64,000 bases of DNA, from assembly GCA_004352715.1 (NCBI GenBank), contig SCFE01000043.1, positions 1,835,037-1,899,036 on the forward strand, given 5' to 3'. Position 1 is the first letter of the stretch, and each line of letters opens with the position of its first letter. Below the pieces are notes generated by a model. That model was not told where the DNA came from. It ran no database searches and was given only the letters and a program-made list of their open reading frames with translations. The DNA comes from Hofstenia miamia. Taxonomy: Eukaryota; Xenacoelomorpha; Acoela. A program made the position numbers and the translations under genes. Shown piece after piece: positions 11,414 to 22,952 of the stretch.

Positions 11414-11626
11414 ATAATATTTTTAGGATATTTTGAATTTATTTATAATCACTATATTGTTTCTAACACATGGATGATTGCCTGAATTATAATATAAACA
11501 TTTGTCCCTTTGGAACAATATCAAACAAATTCTGTATAAGGCTATTACTATGAAGAAAATTCATGTTCCTTTGACAACAGTAATTGGCTCTTAGTGAGAT
11601 AGATTGGTGATATAGCGTACCACCCT
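11109..11626. mobile_element. MITE with 52-bp terminal inverted repeats
   Basis: The ends 11109-11160 and 11575-11626 are imperfect reverse complements over 52 bases. Both begin AGGGTGGTA and contain ATCTATCTCACTAA, and both end TACTGTTG or AACTGTTG. The 414-base interior is non-coding, AT-rich and contains an (AT)n tract. I could not find a clear target-site duplication, so the superfamily is open; the AGGG start after C or T would suit a hAT-like element. Non-autonomous. Confidence 0.8.
11374..11406. repeat. (AT)n microsatellite
   Basis: About 16 uninterrupted AT units inside the MITE. Confidence 0.95.
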
Positions 11627-11639
11627 ACAACCCAAAATC

Positions 11640-13060
11640 AGCATCCTATAATCTTTCATAACAAATTTTTTCATAATTAATATTACAATCATGGGACATT
11701 AATAACTATAAACTTCTGAGAAAAACAACTGTCACAAATTTTTATATTTAAGTATTTTTTTGTAAGCTTGTCTCAAATCATTGCTTACTTTTAACCCTAA
11801 CCCCCTCATTCAATTTTTGAATTTGTTTAATTCCGCTGTCCCATATTTCAAATAGATATTATGAAAGAATTCATTATGAAAGAGCATATGCCAACCCCAA
11901 AATCATACATATCAAAATTTTTTTTATAATTTTACTCTAATTACTATATGTTTTTTACCAGTATTACATTAAATATTTTAATGAAAAAAAAGTGTCCTAA
12001 ACTGAATGTGTCAATATGAATATTTTGTCTCAATTTTTGACCATTGCATAATATTATGAAATTGTCTCAAAATAATCATGATTTCAGTGAATTACCTCAT
12101 GATTGCAATTCCTTGCACAATGTAAATCATAAATTGGTTCAAAAAGTTTCTGCTTGTTCTACCTGCCAGTGTATCTTACTTTTTTAACTAAGAAATTTAC
12201 CGTATTTTATCAACCAATAGCAATATGATTTCAACCTATTGGCAAGAATTTGTTTGATGTTGTCTGCGGTTTTCTCTAGATTAACTTGCTATTTCAAGTT
12301 CTGTCAGATGATTTTTGTTTGCAGTATATATTTCAAATAAGCATTCCTAGTTTATATCTTTGAAGAACCTTCTTATGGATCTTCATTGATGTATGCTTTG
12401 GTTTAAATATATAACATTGGAAGGTAAGCTTTTTTGCTTTTTATTGATTATCCAGTATTAACATACACAATTAGCATACATGAAATCAAGCACAATTGAA
12501 TTGATTTTCCATTTAATTAAAATCTTCAGTACTGGAATTGATATGCAAAGTTACTGTATAAAAATACAACTCTAAATATAAAACAATATAAATTATTGCT
12601 ATTTTGATTCAGGGGGATTTGAACCCACAATCTTCTGTACATGAGTACAGATGTGTTTATTTTACACCACAAATCGAAATATAGATCTTATTCACCACCC
12701 AGAAAGTTTCCACAAAGGCAATGTTCTTCATTACAATGCAAGTTCTTATCATATAGATTTATTGATTTAAAAACGAACTGAGTTAAATATATTCCATGAT
12801 TAGGTACCTGTTTATCGCAGATTTAAGAAACAAGAGCGTATTATTTTGTGATCCTTGGCCATTATTACTACTTTGCATTGCTATTTGAAATTTTAGAAAA
12901 AAAACTAATTTTGATTGTATTTGCATGTCGAACTGATATTAAATAACAGTAAAGCTAGAGTGACTAAATATATATATTTTATAGAAGAAGAAGAAGAAAA
13001 ATCTATATTCAGAAATTGTTTTAACAATAAATAGAAATACTGATAACAAATTCAAACAAA
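11640..13060. other. Non-coding AT-rich stretch
   Basis: No supported gene. The motif GTCTCAAA recurs near 11770, 12030 and 12065, and its complement TTTTGAGACAAAAT recurs at about 13075-13152. This suggests an old inverted-repeat element between these points, but the arms do not align well. A polymerase III B-box-like string lies on the minus strand at 12614-12624 without a foldable tRNA. Confidence 0.5.
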
Positions 13061-13161
13061 TATTTTGGGACAAACTTTTGAGACAAAATCGCTATAATAT
13101 TTAATTTGAGACAAAATTACGTAGATGGGACACTATTTTGAGACAAAATAGAAGGCGTACA

Positions 13162-13461
13162 GAAATTACATCGAAAGGAAAACACATCGAAAAGGAAATT
13201 ACATCGAAAGGAAAATACATCGAAAAGGGGGAATCTTTGAAATCTGCTTTGGAGTTGTAAAGTTAATTTTTCAACTCCTCAGCCTTTTTTATTTTAATTT
13301 TTCAACGCCTCGGACTTTTTATTTTAATTTTTCAACGCCTAAGTTATATTTCGCANATTTTCATATTCGATGTGTTTTCCTTTCGATGTAATTTCCTTTT
13401 CGATGTGTATTCCTTTCGATGTAATTTCCTTTTCGATGTGTATTCCTTTCGATGTAATTTC
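13162..13461. repeat. Fold-back array of a 33-bp repeat
   Basis: A 33-bp unit built on TTACATCGAAAGGAAAA and CACATCGAAAAGGAAA occurs about twice at 13162-13229. It occurs about two and a half to three times as the reverse complement at 13366-13460. Between them lies a second tandem of about 32 bp (TTATTTTAATTTTTCAAC plus GCCTCGG) and a single N at 13356. The arrangement is a large hairpin-forming palindrome of tandem repeats. Because 33 is a multiple of three, it also gives a spurious repeating peptide on the minus strand. Confidence 0.8.
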
Positions 13462-14218
13462 TATAGACCAAATAGAAATATTTGTGACAAAGAAATATTT
13501 AGCCGATTTTAGTGGGCTCGTTTTATTGCCAACCTTAGTTTTGTCATAATTGGGGGGGGGTTTACACAATTTTGATAAATTTGTGTCTGTACTAAGAACA
13601 AAGTAGCATTTTTGGGCATTGTTTCCATTTTTTCATTAAGCCGTTTGTCAATATCAGCAATAAGCCAACAAAGTGCCAAAAATTTTATCTTCGATTCGAT
13701 GATTTATCATTTTCATCGTCCCCTCGCAATACTATTTCTTGCTTTGCAAGAAAGATTATTATCTTTGAAACTTTTGACAGGTATTTCCAATTTTCATGGA
13801 CAATGTAAGAATGCTTTGTTGTTAACTTTTGCAATGTGAAAACGATGTTTATGGCTTTCTGCAGTGCTTTTTTCCTAATTTCTCCAACACCCTTTATCCA
13901 GTTATTCATTCCACTTTCCGTAAAACCACTTTTTCAATGTGACCGCTCCACCCACGGAACAGAGTTAAACCATTCTTTGTTAAAAGATCTCATTTTCCCT
14001 CCTCTATCCGTTTGGGGATATGGCATCATTTTCGGTTGCCTTGGACCACTGTCTTTCGATCCCAAATAAAAAAATTCAATGGAAGTTAACCCTACGTTGC
14101 ATGATTTTTCGGATATGGCTTGAACAATTTGTTTTCTTTGGGAAACTAGCCAAAACTATGTCAATAATGGGATTAAATTGGAATTTTTAAGTAAAATTAT
14201 ATTTTTGGGTGTTTTAGG

Positions 14219-14254
14219 GTTTGTTTCTTTAAAGCAACAATATGCAACTAAGGT
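14219..14254 (+). repeat. Left member of direct repeat flanking the piggyBac relic
   Basis: GTTTGTTTCTTTAAAGCAAC and the following TATGCAACTAAGGT recur in near-identical form at 16654-16690, on the other side of the transposase relic. It may be a subterminal repeat of the element or a duplicated flank. Confidence 0.5.
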
Positions 14255-14462
14255 AATAAAATTATACAATACTAATCGCTGTAAATATGCAAAATAAATA
14301 AAATAAAAGCGTCAACATCATTAGTAAACACCTATTTCTTTCATTAAAGTATCTCACAGAATTTCTGTAGTTCTCAAAATGAAAATCACGTGACTTAGGC
14401 TCCATTTGCAAGAAATTAGACACATGAAAAACAAATACTCTGTATTTCTAAAATAGTCATAA

Positions 14463-16230
14463 TTACTCCGTGTGAAAACGTTTGAAACAATTTACAGCAC
14501 AATTCAATTTGCATTTATCACAAAACACTCTTGTAATTTGCTGGCATCCAGGATTTTCGCATCTTCTTTTTTGTTATCTTCCATAAAGGTTGGCCAATGA
14601 TCATTCCATCTAGTCGAATAGCTTTTGCTGGTAAAGGTGTTGTGAGGCCAAGCTTTTTCTTTTCTGAATATTCCTTCTCGACTCTTGCAGTAGATGGTCG
14701 TCCCCTTTTGTTTGTAGTCGCCTTTGATTTCCTCGTCAATCAATCAGATATCTGCATTTTTAACTCTTTAAGTTTCAGTGTTGATGTATTTTCGTTACAA
14801 TCAATGTACGAAATACAAGATTACACAACAACCATATAACAAAATGAAACAGCAACTAGCAACTTGTGGTACCACTTCTTTTATCGCACGCAAAACATGT
14901 AGAGACTCAGAAATCCATCTAACAGGTCTACGCCACCCATTAATTTATTGTAAGTTGATACAATAAATGGACATGTGACGTTGACTTTCTCTTTTCATTC
15001 ACAGCGAACTAGTAGTTGGGTTCACACTTTCATATGTTGATAGTAGTGTGACAACACGATTGTCAAACCATTTGACAGCCCTAAGTTCCATACCATTATA
15101 ATCTGCTGTCCATATCTCGAGAGATCCTCTGCCATTCTTTTTCATTACGGTTAGATCAAACTCTTCCTAAGGATGCAATTCCTTGGTCATAAAGTGTCTT
15201 TACAAGATCAACTCCTGTGTACTAATTGTCGAAGTACCATTTTGCCAATTGCTTCTGGGTATATGCTGCAGCAGGAGTAGAACTATATTTCCAGATGTCT
15301 TTAAATCGTGCTGATTAGGCCATACATCATTGGCACTAGTATGGACTTCAAAGTTGTAAATCAGTCTATCCACACTCGGCAATACATATAGTTTATATCC
15401 TCACTTCTTTGGCTCCTGTGGGTTGTGCCGTTTTAACCTAGAGTTTCCTTTAAATGGAACCATTTGCTCATCAATGCACAACTTTTCAGTTGGTTTGAGT
15501 TCCGAAAACCTTTTATTCAAGTGATTAACCACAGGCCGGATCTTATATAATCTGTCCGCACAGTCCTCAGGACGGGTTAGGTTATCATTGCAGTGTAAAA
15601 ACTCGTGATCTTTTTAAATCTGTTCACGGTCATTGTGCTAGCAATTTTTTCAAGATATAATTCATTGCTCCAGTTCCCTCTGGTACTGGGCATCTGCACT
15701 AAACTGGTAGCATACAGTATCCCTAGGAATTGTTCAAGCTCATTGGGTGTCAAATTCAATGGTACAGCTGGATTACATTTCACAGCATACTTGTTTGATT
15801 CCTCCACAATAAGATCCGGAATAGAATGATGCATGAATTTGTGATAGAAATCAATAGGTTCCCAGTCAACTATATTTTTTTCATCGTCAAGACTTGCTTA
15901 AAAGTCCAATGTGAACTTCAAAACATTTTCTAGGTCCTGCCTTTCCCATACGATGAGACGTCTTTTCCCTAAACATAAAAAATAGTGAAATATAATCCTA
16001 TTGATTATAGTGAAAGTATATGCGACAATAACAATGCAATGTTTACCTTTATTCCCGCGAGATGCAGTAGGTTGCTGTGGTGCTGATTTACTGACTGTCA
16101 AAACATCAGCATCACTTTCATGTTCTTCAATTTCTTCCTCTGTTTCACTATCTGTTATAACATTTGTACAGAATAATTCTTCATTACTGTCACTTGAAAA
16201 GTCACTTTCTTCAGACACATCAGATGGGTG
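14463..16230 (-). pseudogene. piggyBac-type transposase relic
   Basis: The parts appear in order on the minus strand. An acidic N-terminus lies at 16230-16050 (SDFSSDSNEELF, DSETEEEIEEHESD). The region around LTPNELEQFLGILYATSLVQ lies at 15834-15577. The catalytic region includes LCIDEQMVPFKGNSRLKR near 15480, KWYFDN near 15235 and AVKWFDNRVVTLLST near 15050. A basic linker lies at 14739-14580. The C-terminal cysteine-rich finger RCENPGCQQITRVFCDKC with CFKRFH ends at TAA 14463. All three Asp of the DDD triad are visible, but the frame is broken by several shifts and stops. Near full length for the family (about 550-600 residues). Inactive; TTAA target sites were not found. Confidence 0.9.
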
Positions 16231-16653
16231 AATGTTACGTTTTCTTTGTAGAATCAAAGGTAGACGTTTTTTGAACCATAAAAGCTTCTACAATTCATCT
16301 AAAAAACTTACAGAGGTGGTACTTATGTTTACTGACTCAAGTACAACGACTACATTATAAAAAGCACCTTCTGCATAAAAAAGATTCCCAAAGTGCATAC
16401 TATTGCTTTACTTATGTCTTGTAGAACATAAAAAAAATTACATTCATACCTTCTATATTTGTCGTGATATTTCGATTACAAGTTCAAGATTTTGTTCAAC
16501 GTTACTATGCTGCTTCTATTTTTTCGCAAAAACAATGTTTATGTAAAACAACACTGATTTTTTTACAAAACCCAAGATTTACTAATGAATATTCTGAAGA
16601 AATGAAATATGGCTTTTTTCTTTGAATTTACAGTATGCAATTACGTCAATTTT

Positions 16654-16690
16654 GGTTTGTTTCTTTAAATACACAATATGCAATATAGGT
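16654..16690 (+). repeat. Right member of direct repeat flanking the piggyBac relic
   Basis: GGTTTGTTTCTTTAAATACA followed by CAATATGCAATATAGGT, about 80% like 14219-14254 and in the same orientation. Confidence 0.5.
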
Positions 16691-16870
16691 TTAAATAATG
16701 TGATGTATCATCACATACACTTTGCACATCCACAACCGTTGGACCTGAATTTTGTGATCCGTTTGAAAAACTGGGTTTGTCATATTCATTTACTTGCGTC
16801 TTGCAAGCACTTTTCTGATTTTCCTTATATTCCTTACAAAGCCAACTTTGAAATATTGTAAACTCTAAAA

Positions 16871-17690
16871 TAACTTCAATGAATTAAACAAGATATTCCA
16901 CACTCCCTGTACAATAATCAGCTAATGACTTGCTTGTCAATTTCAAATGATTAATTCTGGGTCAAATCAAATTTAACAAACCTGTTTTTTGTGAACATGA
17001 CGCGCATTCCTATGTTATCATTTTCGGCATAGGGAGTCGATAGTGTATTTAACCGTAGGAAGTTTTAAATTGAAAAAAGAGTGGCCTCGTACAGATTTAA
17101 AAATATAATTTAGCAATAATTATTACACAGATAAAAAATCTGTTAAAAAATTAATTGGATATATAATAGATTGAATTTATTATCCGACTACTGCTAATCT
17201 CCACTCCCATCATAATGGGAAAAGGTCGAAAATATATAGTTAAAAAATCATCGCAGATTTTGGAGGGGAAGCTACATTCTTGCTCATTCGAGTTTCAGTT
17301 TTTAACATTCCGAGAGTTTGTGATTTGAAACGAGAAATAAAGAATTTCGAAAAAAAGGAATTCGAGACCTAGTAGGGACTTTTTCAAAGATATTTAAAGA
17401 TTAATAATATGGACGTCCCAAATTCGTATCAATTTCTTTAAATTGAGTTCAAACATCAAATTACATAGTCTAAGGGCAAGTATTTATTCTTTGAGTTTCA
17501 AACTTTAACACAATTCCTAGTTCTAGATATTAAACTGCTTGTTTTAATTGATAAAGAAAGCTGAGTTTAAAATAATCACACAATATTTTTATGTATTATA
17601 ATGTAATTCAAAACATCTACCTTATTGATTGAAATGATTGTCTTTAACAAGTGATCAGGGAAAGTATTGAGCAACTTCTTTGCATCATCA
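16871..17690. other. Non-coding stretch
   Basis: No supported gene, RNA or transposon protein. AT-rich with A- and T-runs only. Confidence 0.5.
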
Positions 17691-17698
17691 GTACCAGG

Positions 17699-17699
<1 letters not shown>

Positions 17700-17750
<51 letters not shown>

Positions 17751-19612
17751 CTTTATTTAGCCGCTGAAGGCATACACTACAAAAAAATAAAAGCAAGTCA
17801 AGTTTTACGGCAGCGAAGACAGTCACAGGAGATGAACTAGGAGCAAATGGAAAAGTAGGCGAAGTTGGAGAAGGGCTCAGCAAAGAGGAAAGCCATCAAA
17901 GATTTCTTGAAGCTCGGTGGCGGGGAAAAGAAATCAATCGCTGTTGGAGGGTTGTGAGTCAAGATGTAATTAGCAGAAGTACAAGCACGATTGAAAAATG
18001 AGTGAAGGGTGCGATGTTTCTTGAGAAAATGAATGGAGAAATTGACATCATCAGAGCGAGTGGAGCGGGAATTAGAGAACTTGATGAAATCAAAAGGATC
18101 AAGATCAAATTTGCGAGTGAGCAGTCGATTGAACAGGAGGAGATCACAGGCATGGAAATAGGTGACAGTGGGAGAGTGGAGAATTTCAGCAGAGCATCTT
18201 TATAGGCCAAGGGGGAAATCCATTTGAAAGTGCATTTCTGGAAATGTTCCATGGAGTGGAACAAAGCATGAGAAGGCCACCTACAAGGAGATGCATAGAG
18301 AAGAATGGCGCAAGGAATGGACTTGAACAAAGAGTTTCACAGTGGACAAGGTATTAAACGGAACATTATGGAAAAGGGCAAATAGCAAGGAATTGGCTTT
18401 GCAGAGATGCAAAGACACAGGTCCAGTCCAATTTAAGTTTGCAGCAAGAAATCTTAGAAGCAAAAGACTAGCCAAAATCAAAAATCGCAGTGTCGTCGAC
18501 ATACAACAGGCAAGACGAGTTGAGAACAGAATGAGGGAGGTCGTTAATGGCCACGAGGAAAAAAAGAACAGCAAACACTGAGCATTGAGGGGCACCACTA
18601 GTAACGGCTACGAGAGAAGAGATAGACGAGTTGATTTTGACACATTGTTGGCGATTGGTCAGGTAAGACTGGAACAGTTCGATGAAATCCGCATCAAAAC
18701 CAAATAAACGTAACTTGTCAAGCAGAATGGAATGAGGGAGGCGATCAAACGCTTTTGAGATGTCAAGAAAGATAATACAACCAGGATCATTACAATCGGA
18801 GTGAAAGTAGCCGTTTTCGATCAGTGTGAGTAAGTTAGTAATCGTAGACCGACCAGGAAGGTGGTTGCCATGCTGAGAGGAAGAGATGAGGTGACGAATT
18901 TTTGGAAATACAAAACGAAAAACAAGGCGCTCAAAGATGATAGGCAGTCTAGATATAATAGCTGTTGGGTGGTAGGACGTGACCTGCGAGGAGGGAAGCT
19001 GATTAGATTTTAACAGCGGGGAATCCAAGATGTCTTCCAACAGGTGGGATAGCGTTTAGAGGGGCAAATGAAGGAGTAAAGATGTTTGAAAGGGATAGAA
19101 AGCGTGGAGAAAATTTTATGAATTACAAATGAAGGCACACCGTCAGGATAGCAAGGACCAGACAACTTGCAAGATTTAAGCATGAGAGAAATATCATGGT
19201 CGCTGAAGTCAGTATCACAAAGTTGGATTAGCGGAGAGGCAGCAGGCGGACCAGGGCACATGGAGACAGGTTCAAAGAAGTTAGAGGCAAAATACGCGTT
19301 GAACAGATCAGCTTTCTCCAGGTCAGAGTGAGCAGAAAGAAGATTCCATCTCAAATTGGGGAGCTCTGGCTTGGAATGAAGAGAACGCATTAAGGAATAA
19401 GAGACTTGAAGAGAACTGGACGAGAAGCTAGACAGAAGAGAGAAGTTGTCAAGTTTCATAAAATTGATAATATGTTCTGTGAGAGAAGCAAGCTTCAGAG
19501 AAGCAGTAGTACCAGAATGGCGTTTGTCAGACTCAAATTTATTCAAGGAGTGCACAGTAAGGGACGAGAAATAGAAAGGCGTATATTGCACAGGCTGTGA
19601 TATATTCTTTAC
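17700..19612 (-). mobile_element. LINE family A copy, RT domain, 5'-truncated
   Basis: On the minus strand, a linker region (EKADLFNAYFASNF) is followed by reverse transcriptase blocks: IIFLDISKAFDRLPHSILLDKLRLF, split here as IIFLDISKAFDRLP and HSILLDKL, then TSGAPQCSVFAVLF and the catalytic [14 protein letters not shown] near 18495. A C-terminal region follows at 18330-17959. The frame is broken between these pieces. The 3' end is GGCTAAATAAAGTTTATTATTATT on the minus strand, that is a poly(A)-like signal running into (TTA)n at 17750-17702. That tail is typical of a target-primed insertion. The endonuclease domain is missing: the 5' end stops at 19612, exactly where a gypsy LTR begins. Similar fragments lie at 3446-3645 and 25203-26030. 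Confidence 0.85.
17702..17750. repeat. (ATA)n tail of LINE A
   Basis: About 16 ATA units, the complement of the LINE's (TTA)n 3' tail. Confidence 0.9.
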
Positions 19613-19614
19613 GA

Positions 19615-19680
19615 TGTTGAAACAGCTTTTAGATCATTACATATCTGACGTTAATATATATAAAAATACATCACATCATA
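19615..19680 (-). repeat. 3' LTR of the gypsy element, internally deleted
   Basis: Matches 22618-22708 at both ends (TGTTGRAACAGCT and ACATATCTGACGTTAATATA), but lacks about 25 internal bases that in the other copy carry the AATAAA signal. Position next to the 3' side of pol supports a 3' LTR. Confidence 0.65.
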
Positions 19681-22617
19681 GCCTTTCAAAGCAATTGGTC
19701 TGTTTCTTATTCTTCCAGAGCGTCTCTTCATATCCCATGTTTCTGTCATCTTCATTAGCTCTCGTCACTACATTTTCATCAGTTTCCATACTCGTTTCTA
19801 CCACAGGTTGCGCTTCATGATGTGCTTCAACGATAAGCTCGGCAGTCAGTACGCTATCGGGAGGTTGCTCATTATTCAAACTATCAGTTCGCTCATGTAA
19901 ACTCTCTGTGCACGCTTGTTCCTCAGAGACACATCCTGCTTCAGGTGACCTGCTCAAATCGTGGGTAGACCAGGCATCTAGTCGTCCGTCAGGAAACTTT
20001 TGAAAAATAAGGACTAATTACATCGTTTATCTGAACCGGCTTTACTAGGGGTTCGGCCTTCCTTGACATAAGATAATTCCCAAGGTAAGCTAGTCACCCT
20101 GAAATAAAGAAACCAGCAGATCCCCTCCTGTCAAATCCTAGAAGGACGGAGTCCCATCTTACTTGTGTTAAACCGCGCGAATGAAGCAGACAAGACATAG
20201 ATTTCCAAATTATACGCATTGCCCGATGGGTGGTAAGATGCTGTTTGTGAGTGTGATATTCCAGCGTCAAGCACGAACTTGTCAAGCTCATCAGATTGAA
20301 ATTAAGTTCCAAGTCTGAGTGAATGAATAATGGAGTCCCAAATATCACAGCAGTGACACTCTCAGTAGTGATGGTCCGCAATGGAAACGCAAAGGGAAAT
20401 CATGGATACTCGTCGATAACCGTGAGGATATACCGCATTTTAGCTGGAGTAGTGTGTTTTGGACTGACAATATCTATATTCAAACGTCCGAGTGGAGCTG
20501 ATGGTATAACTAAATACCCAGGTTGTTCCACTGCATTGAATCTAGTTTTAAGTTCAGCACATGAGCGACAGGAGTTAATAGAATTTCTAACCTCCTCCAG
20601 GCTTTGGCAACTTAAATCGTTTCACATAGTCCCAAAACCTAGTTGCTCCTGGATGTGCAAAGGCGTTGTGCAGGTTTGCCAAAGAAGGAACCTTCTGAAC
20701 ACCATTAACGCGTGACAACATGTCATCCACAGCGGTTTCAGAACCCTTCTGATATTGGATGCCAAACTTATATTCCCCAAGCTTGAGTAGTCTGGTATCC
20801 ATTTAGAGTTGTACGCAAGGAATCTCAAGAGACGCCATAGTTAGAAGAGGCAGCTCCATCAGAGATTGGAGTCGTTCTGGGTTGGGCCTGCTACCACCAT
20901 CTTCTAAAACATGTCCCAAGAGGGTTAACCTGAAAATTCGAAATGCGCACTTAGAGTAGTTTAGAGAGACACCCGCTGCCTTAGTAGCTGAAATGAATTT
21001 TTCAAACGCCTTATCATGTTTCTCCAGTGTTGAACTACCAATAAAGATGTCGCCAAGATATGGGGAACTATTATCTCGGAGATTATTTTCATTAACAAAT
21101 CTATCAATTATTCACTGAAACACCGGGCCGGCATTCGTCAACCCAAATAGAATCCGTTTTATATTAATAATTGCGTAAATACCATCGTTTTGGCTGGAAT
21201 TGATAGTTTAGGATCTTGTGCATATTTTAAAAAAATGAAAATTAAAACTGGGACAGAGTTTAGTATTTGATGATATGCACTTTTCAAGTAAATTTTAGAG
21301 AAGCACCTGAATTTTGCGGCTTTGTTGAGTCGATTTTTTTTGTCGATTTTGGGGAATGCGTAAGCATCTGAATATTTTGTGTACGTATATATTGTTTCAG
21401 AGGATTGTTTCCTCGGTTTAGTTGATCCTCGATTGACGAATGTCTGAGCCCTCCATGGGGAAAACGACTTCTGGATAACGCCTTTGTCTAAAAGTGATTG
21501 AATCTCAAGTTGTATGAACTCCTTATCCCGTTTGTCCACATGCTTAGACTTTGTGACAATTAGTTTGACATCCTGCCTCAACCCTGGAAAGAGATCCATT
21601 GGTTCAATCTTCATCATGGGGAAACTCGAATACAACGTACCGAATTCCATCGCCAAAATTAAAACTATAACTCTGTCGTATTGCACAAGAACATCCAGGC
21701 CTATAATACTGTACGCGACTAATGACGAGGCCATGTTAAACTTCACATTCTGGATAGTCCTTAGGAGGCCAATGTCGAGATTTATTGAACCCATGATAGT
21801 CAAAGATCTGTCGGCTAGCAAAGATTTTTGTAAATCTTTTGTTGACGTTAAACCCAAGAGCTGCAACAACTTCTCACTGATGAAACTATCTGTAGAGCCA
21901 GTGTCAATGAGTCCTGGAAAAGACTCCATTTCAATATCAACGTTAGAGGAAACCACCTTTCAATTACGTTTTGTTAAGGAACACAAGATTGAATTAACGC
22001 TTTTGCTTGAGGACGATTCCAGAAGACTCTAACCTGCTAGACATAAACACACTTGCCCAGTGTTTTCCACACTTCCTGCATTTGCCATTCTGCGCCGGAC
22101 ACCTATCCCGTGAATGTCTTTCGCGGTCGCAATAGATGCATTGGTCTACTGACCGATTCCAATTAAAGCTACATGAAACAGCTACAACCTGATCGTCTGA
22201 TTGTTCATCTGCCGTAACACTGGCAACTTGACCAACCTGCCCATCTCTGCTTTGATTGACCGTGAGAGATCACATGTCATCTCGACCGCAATAGCAACAA
22301 CAATTCAATTAGACACACTCGTCTTGTTGTCATCTAGCTCCATAAGACGACGTTAGTTTCGCGCACTCACAATTTCCCACCATTGTCTTGTGTTTCTACG
22401 AAATCACTTAGGACCTCTTCCGGTTTCTGTTTGCATGTGAAAAGTTGATGTCTTGAATACAATATCCGGGTCGGCGTTTTGAACTGTTCATCAAGAATTG
22501 CGATGGCTGCCGTAAATTCTACTATTGCCATTGAACTCGGTGGGGCTTGATGGGAGAGCAGGAGGTGTAAACTTGACCATTCTGGAGTGCGAGAAAAATG
22601 TTGAATAATATTGTTGT

Positions 22618-22708
22618 GTTGGAAACAGCTGTTAGATCGTCAGCTTTTATTCAATATCTGAAATTACATATCTGACGTTAATATATATAAAAATCTGTCA
22701 CATAACAT
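22618..22708 (-). repeat. 5' LTR of the gypsy element, 91 bp
   Basis: On the minus strand it starts TGTTATGTGACAG and ends TTTCCAACA, so it has TG..CA ends. It contains TTTTTATATATATTAACG (TATA-like) and then GAATAAAAGC (poly(A)-like). At 91 bp it is far shorter than most LTRs. No clear TGG primer-binding site follows it. Confidence 0.65.
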
Positions 22709-22952
22709 ATATGTTTCTCCATCCTCCATATTCTGCAATGCAATTTAGAATCGACAGCTGCTGAGAGCTGTCTACATGGTTGACATTTAGAAATTATATG
22801 GGAATGAGCAAATTTCTTTTGCACCACATCAAGCTCATACCCGCATTCATCATTCCATAGCTTAGGTGTGGGATAAAAGGTTTTTAATAGTGTATGAGCA
22901 TGGTTTTTATAAACAAACAGACTTACTATAGGAGGAACATTCTCACTATTTT
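22709..22952 (-). CDS. Unidentified exon-like frame, interrupted by the gypsy LTR
   Basis: After a good acceptor (TTTATTCCAG, minus strand, ending 22953) the frame stays open for about 80 codons until it meets the gypsy LTR. Its composition looks like protein: LKTFYPTPKLWNDECGYELD, then KCQPCRQLSAAVDSKLHCRI. A CxxC pair and a later HC suggest a metal-binding or disulphide-rich segment. I do not recognise it. It lies about 370 bases upstream of BBS4 and points the other way, so it may be an exon of a neighbouring gene broken by the insertion, or part of another transposon. Confidence 0.4.

Larger units (their letters stand above)
19615..22708 (-). mobile_element. Ty3/gypsy element with very short LTRs, decayed
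   Basis: In minus-strand order the element contains a partial gag (FTAAIAILDEQFKTPTRIL near 22500), then a zinc knuckle (CPAQNGKCRKCGKHWA near 22070). Next come a protease with LIDTGSTDSF near 21900, RT blocks (RAQTFVNRG, SAYHQI near 21270) and a mutated active site YLGDI near 21050 where YxDD is expected. Most of RNase H is missing. Integrase pieces follow (LGRLNIDIVSPKHTT near 20480), and then an acidic C-terminal frame at 19957-19676. Frame breaks are frequent. The ends are short direct repeats that I read as LTRs. No target-site duplication was found. Non-functional. Confidence 0.85.

Noticed and set aside
12611-12690. tRNA-like B-box (GGTTCAAATCC) on the minus strand
   Set aside because: The T-arm has a mismatch and no acceptor stem, D-arm or anticodon arm of proper length can be folded; at most a tRNA-derived SINE trace.
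13159-13461. CRISPR array
   Set aside because: Repeats are contiguous and inverted, with no unique spacers, and the genome is eukaryotic.
13339-13569. Open frame with an 11-residue repeating peptide
   Set aside because: It is the translation of the 33-bp tandem repeats and contains an N; not a gene.
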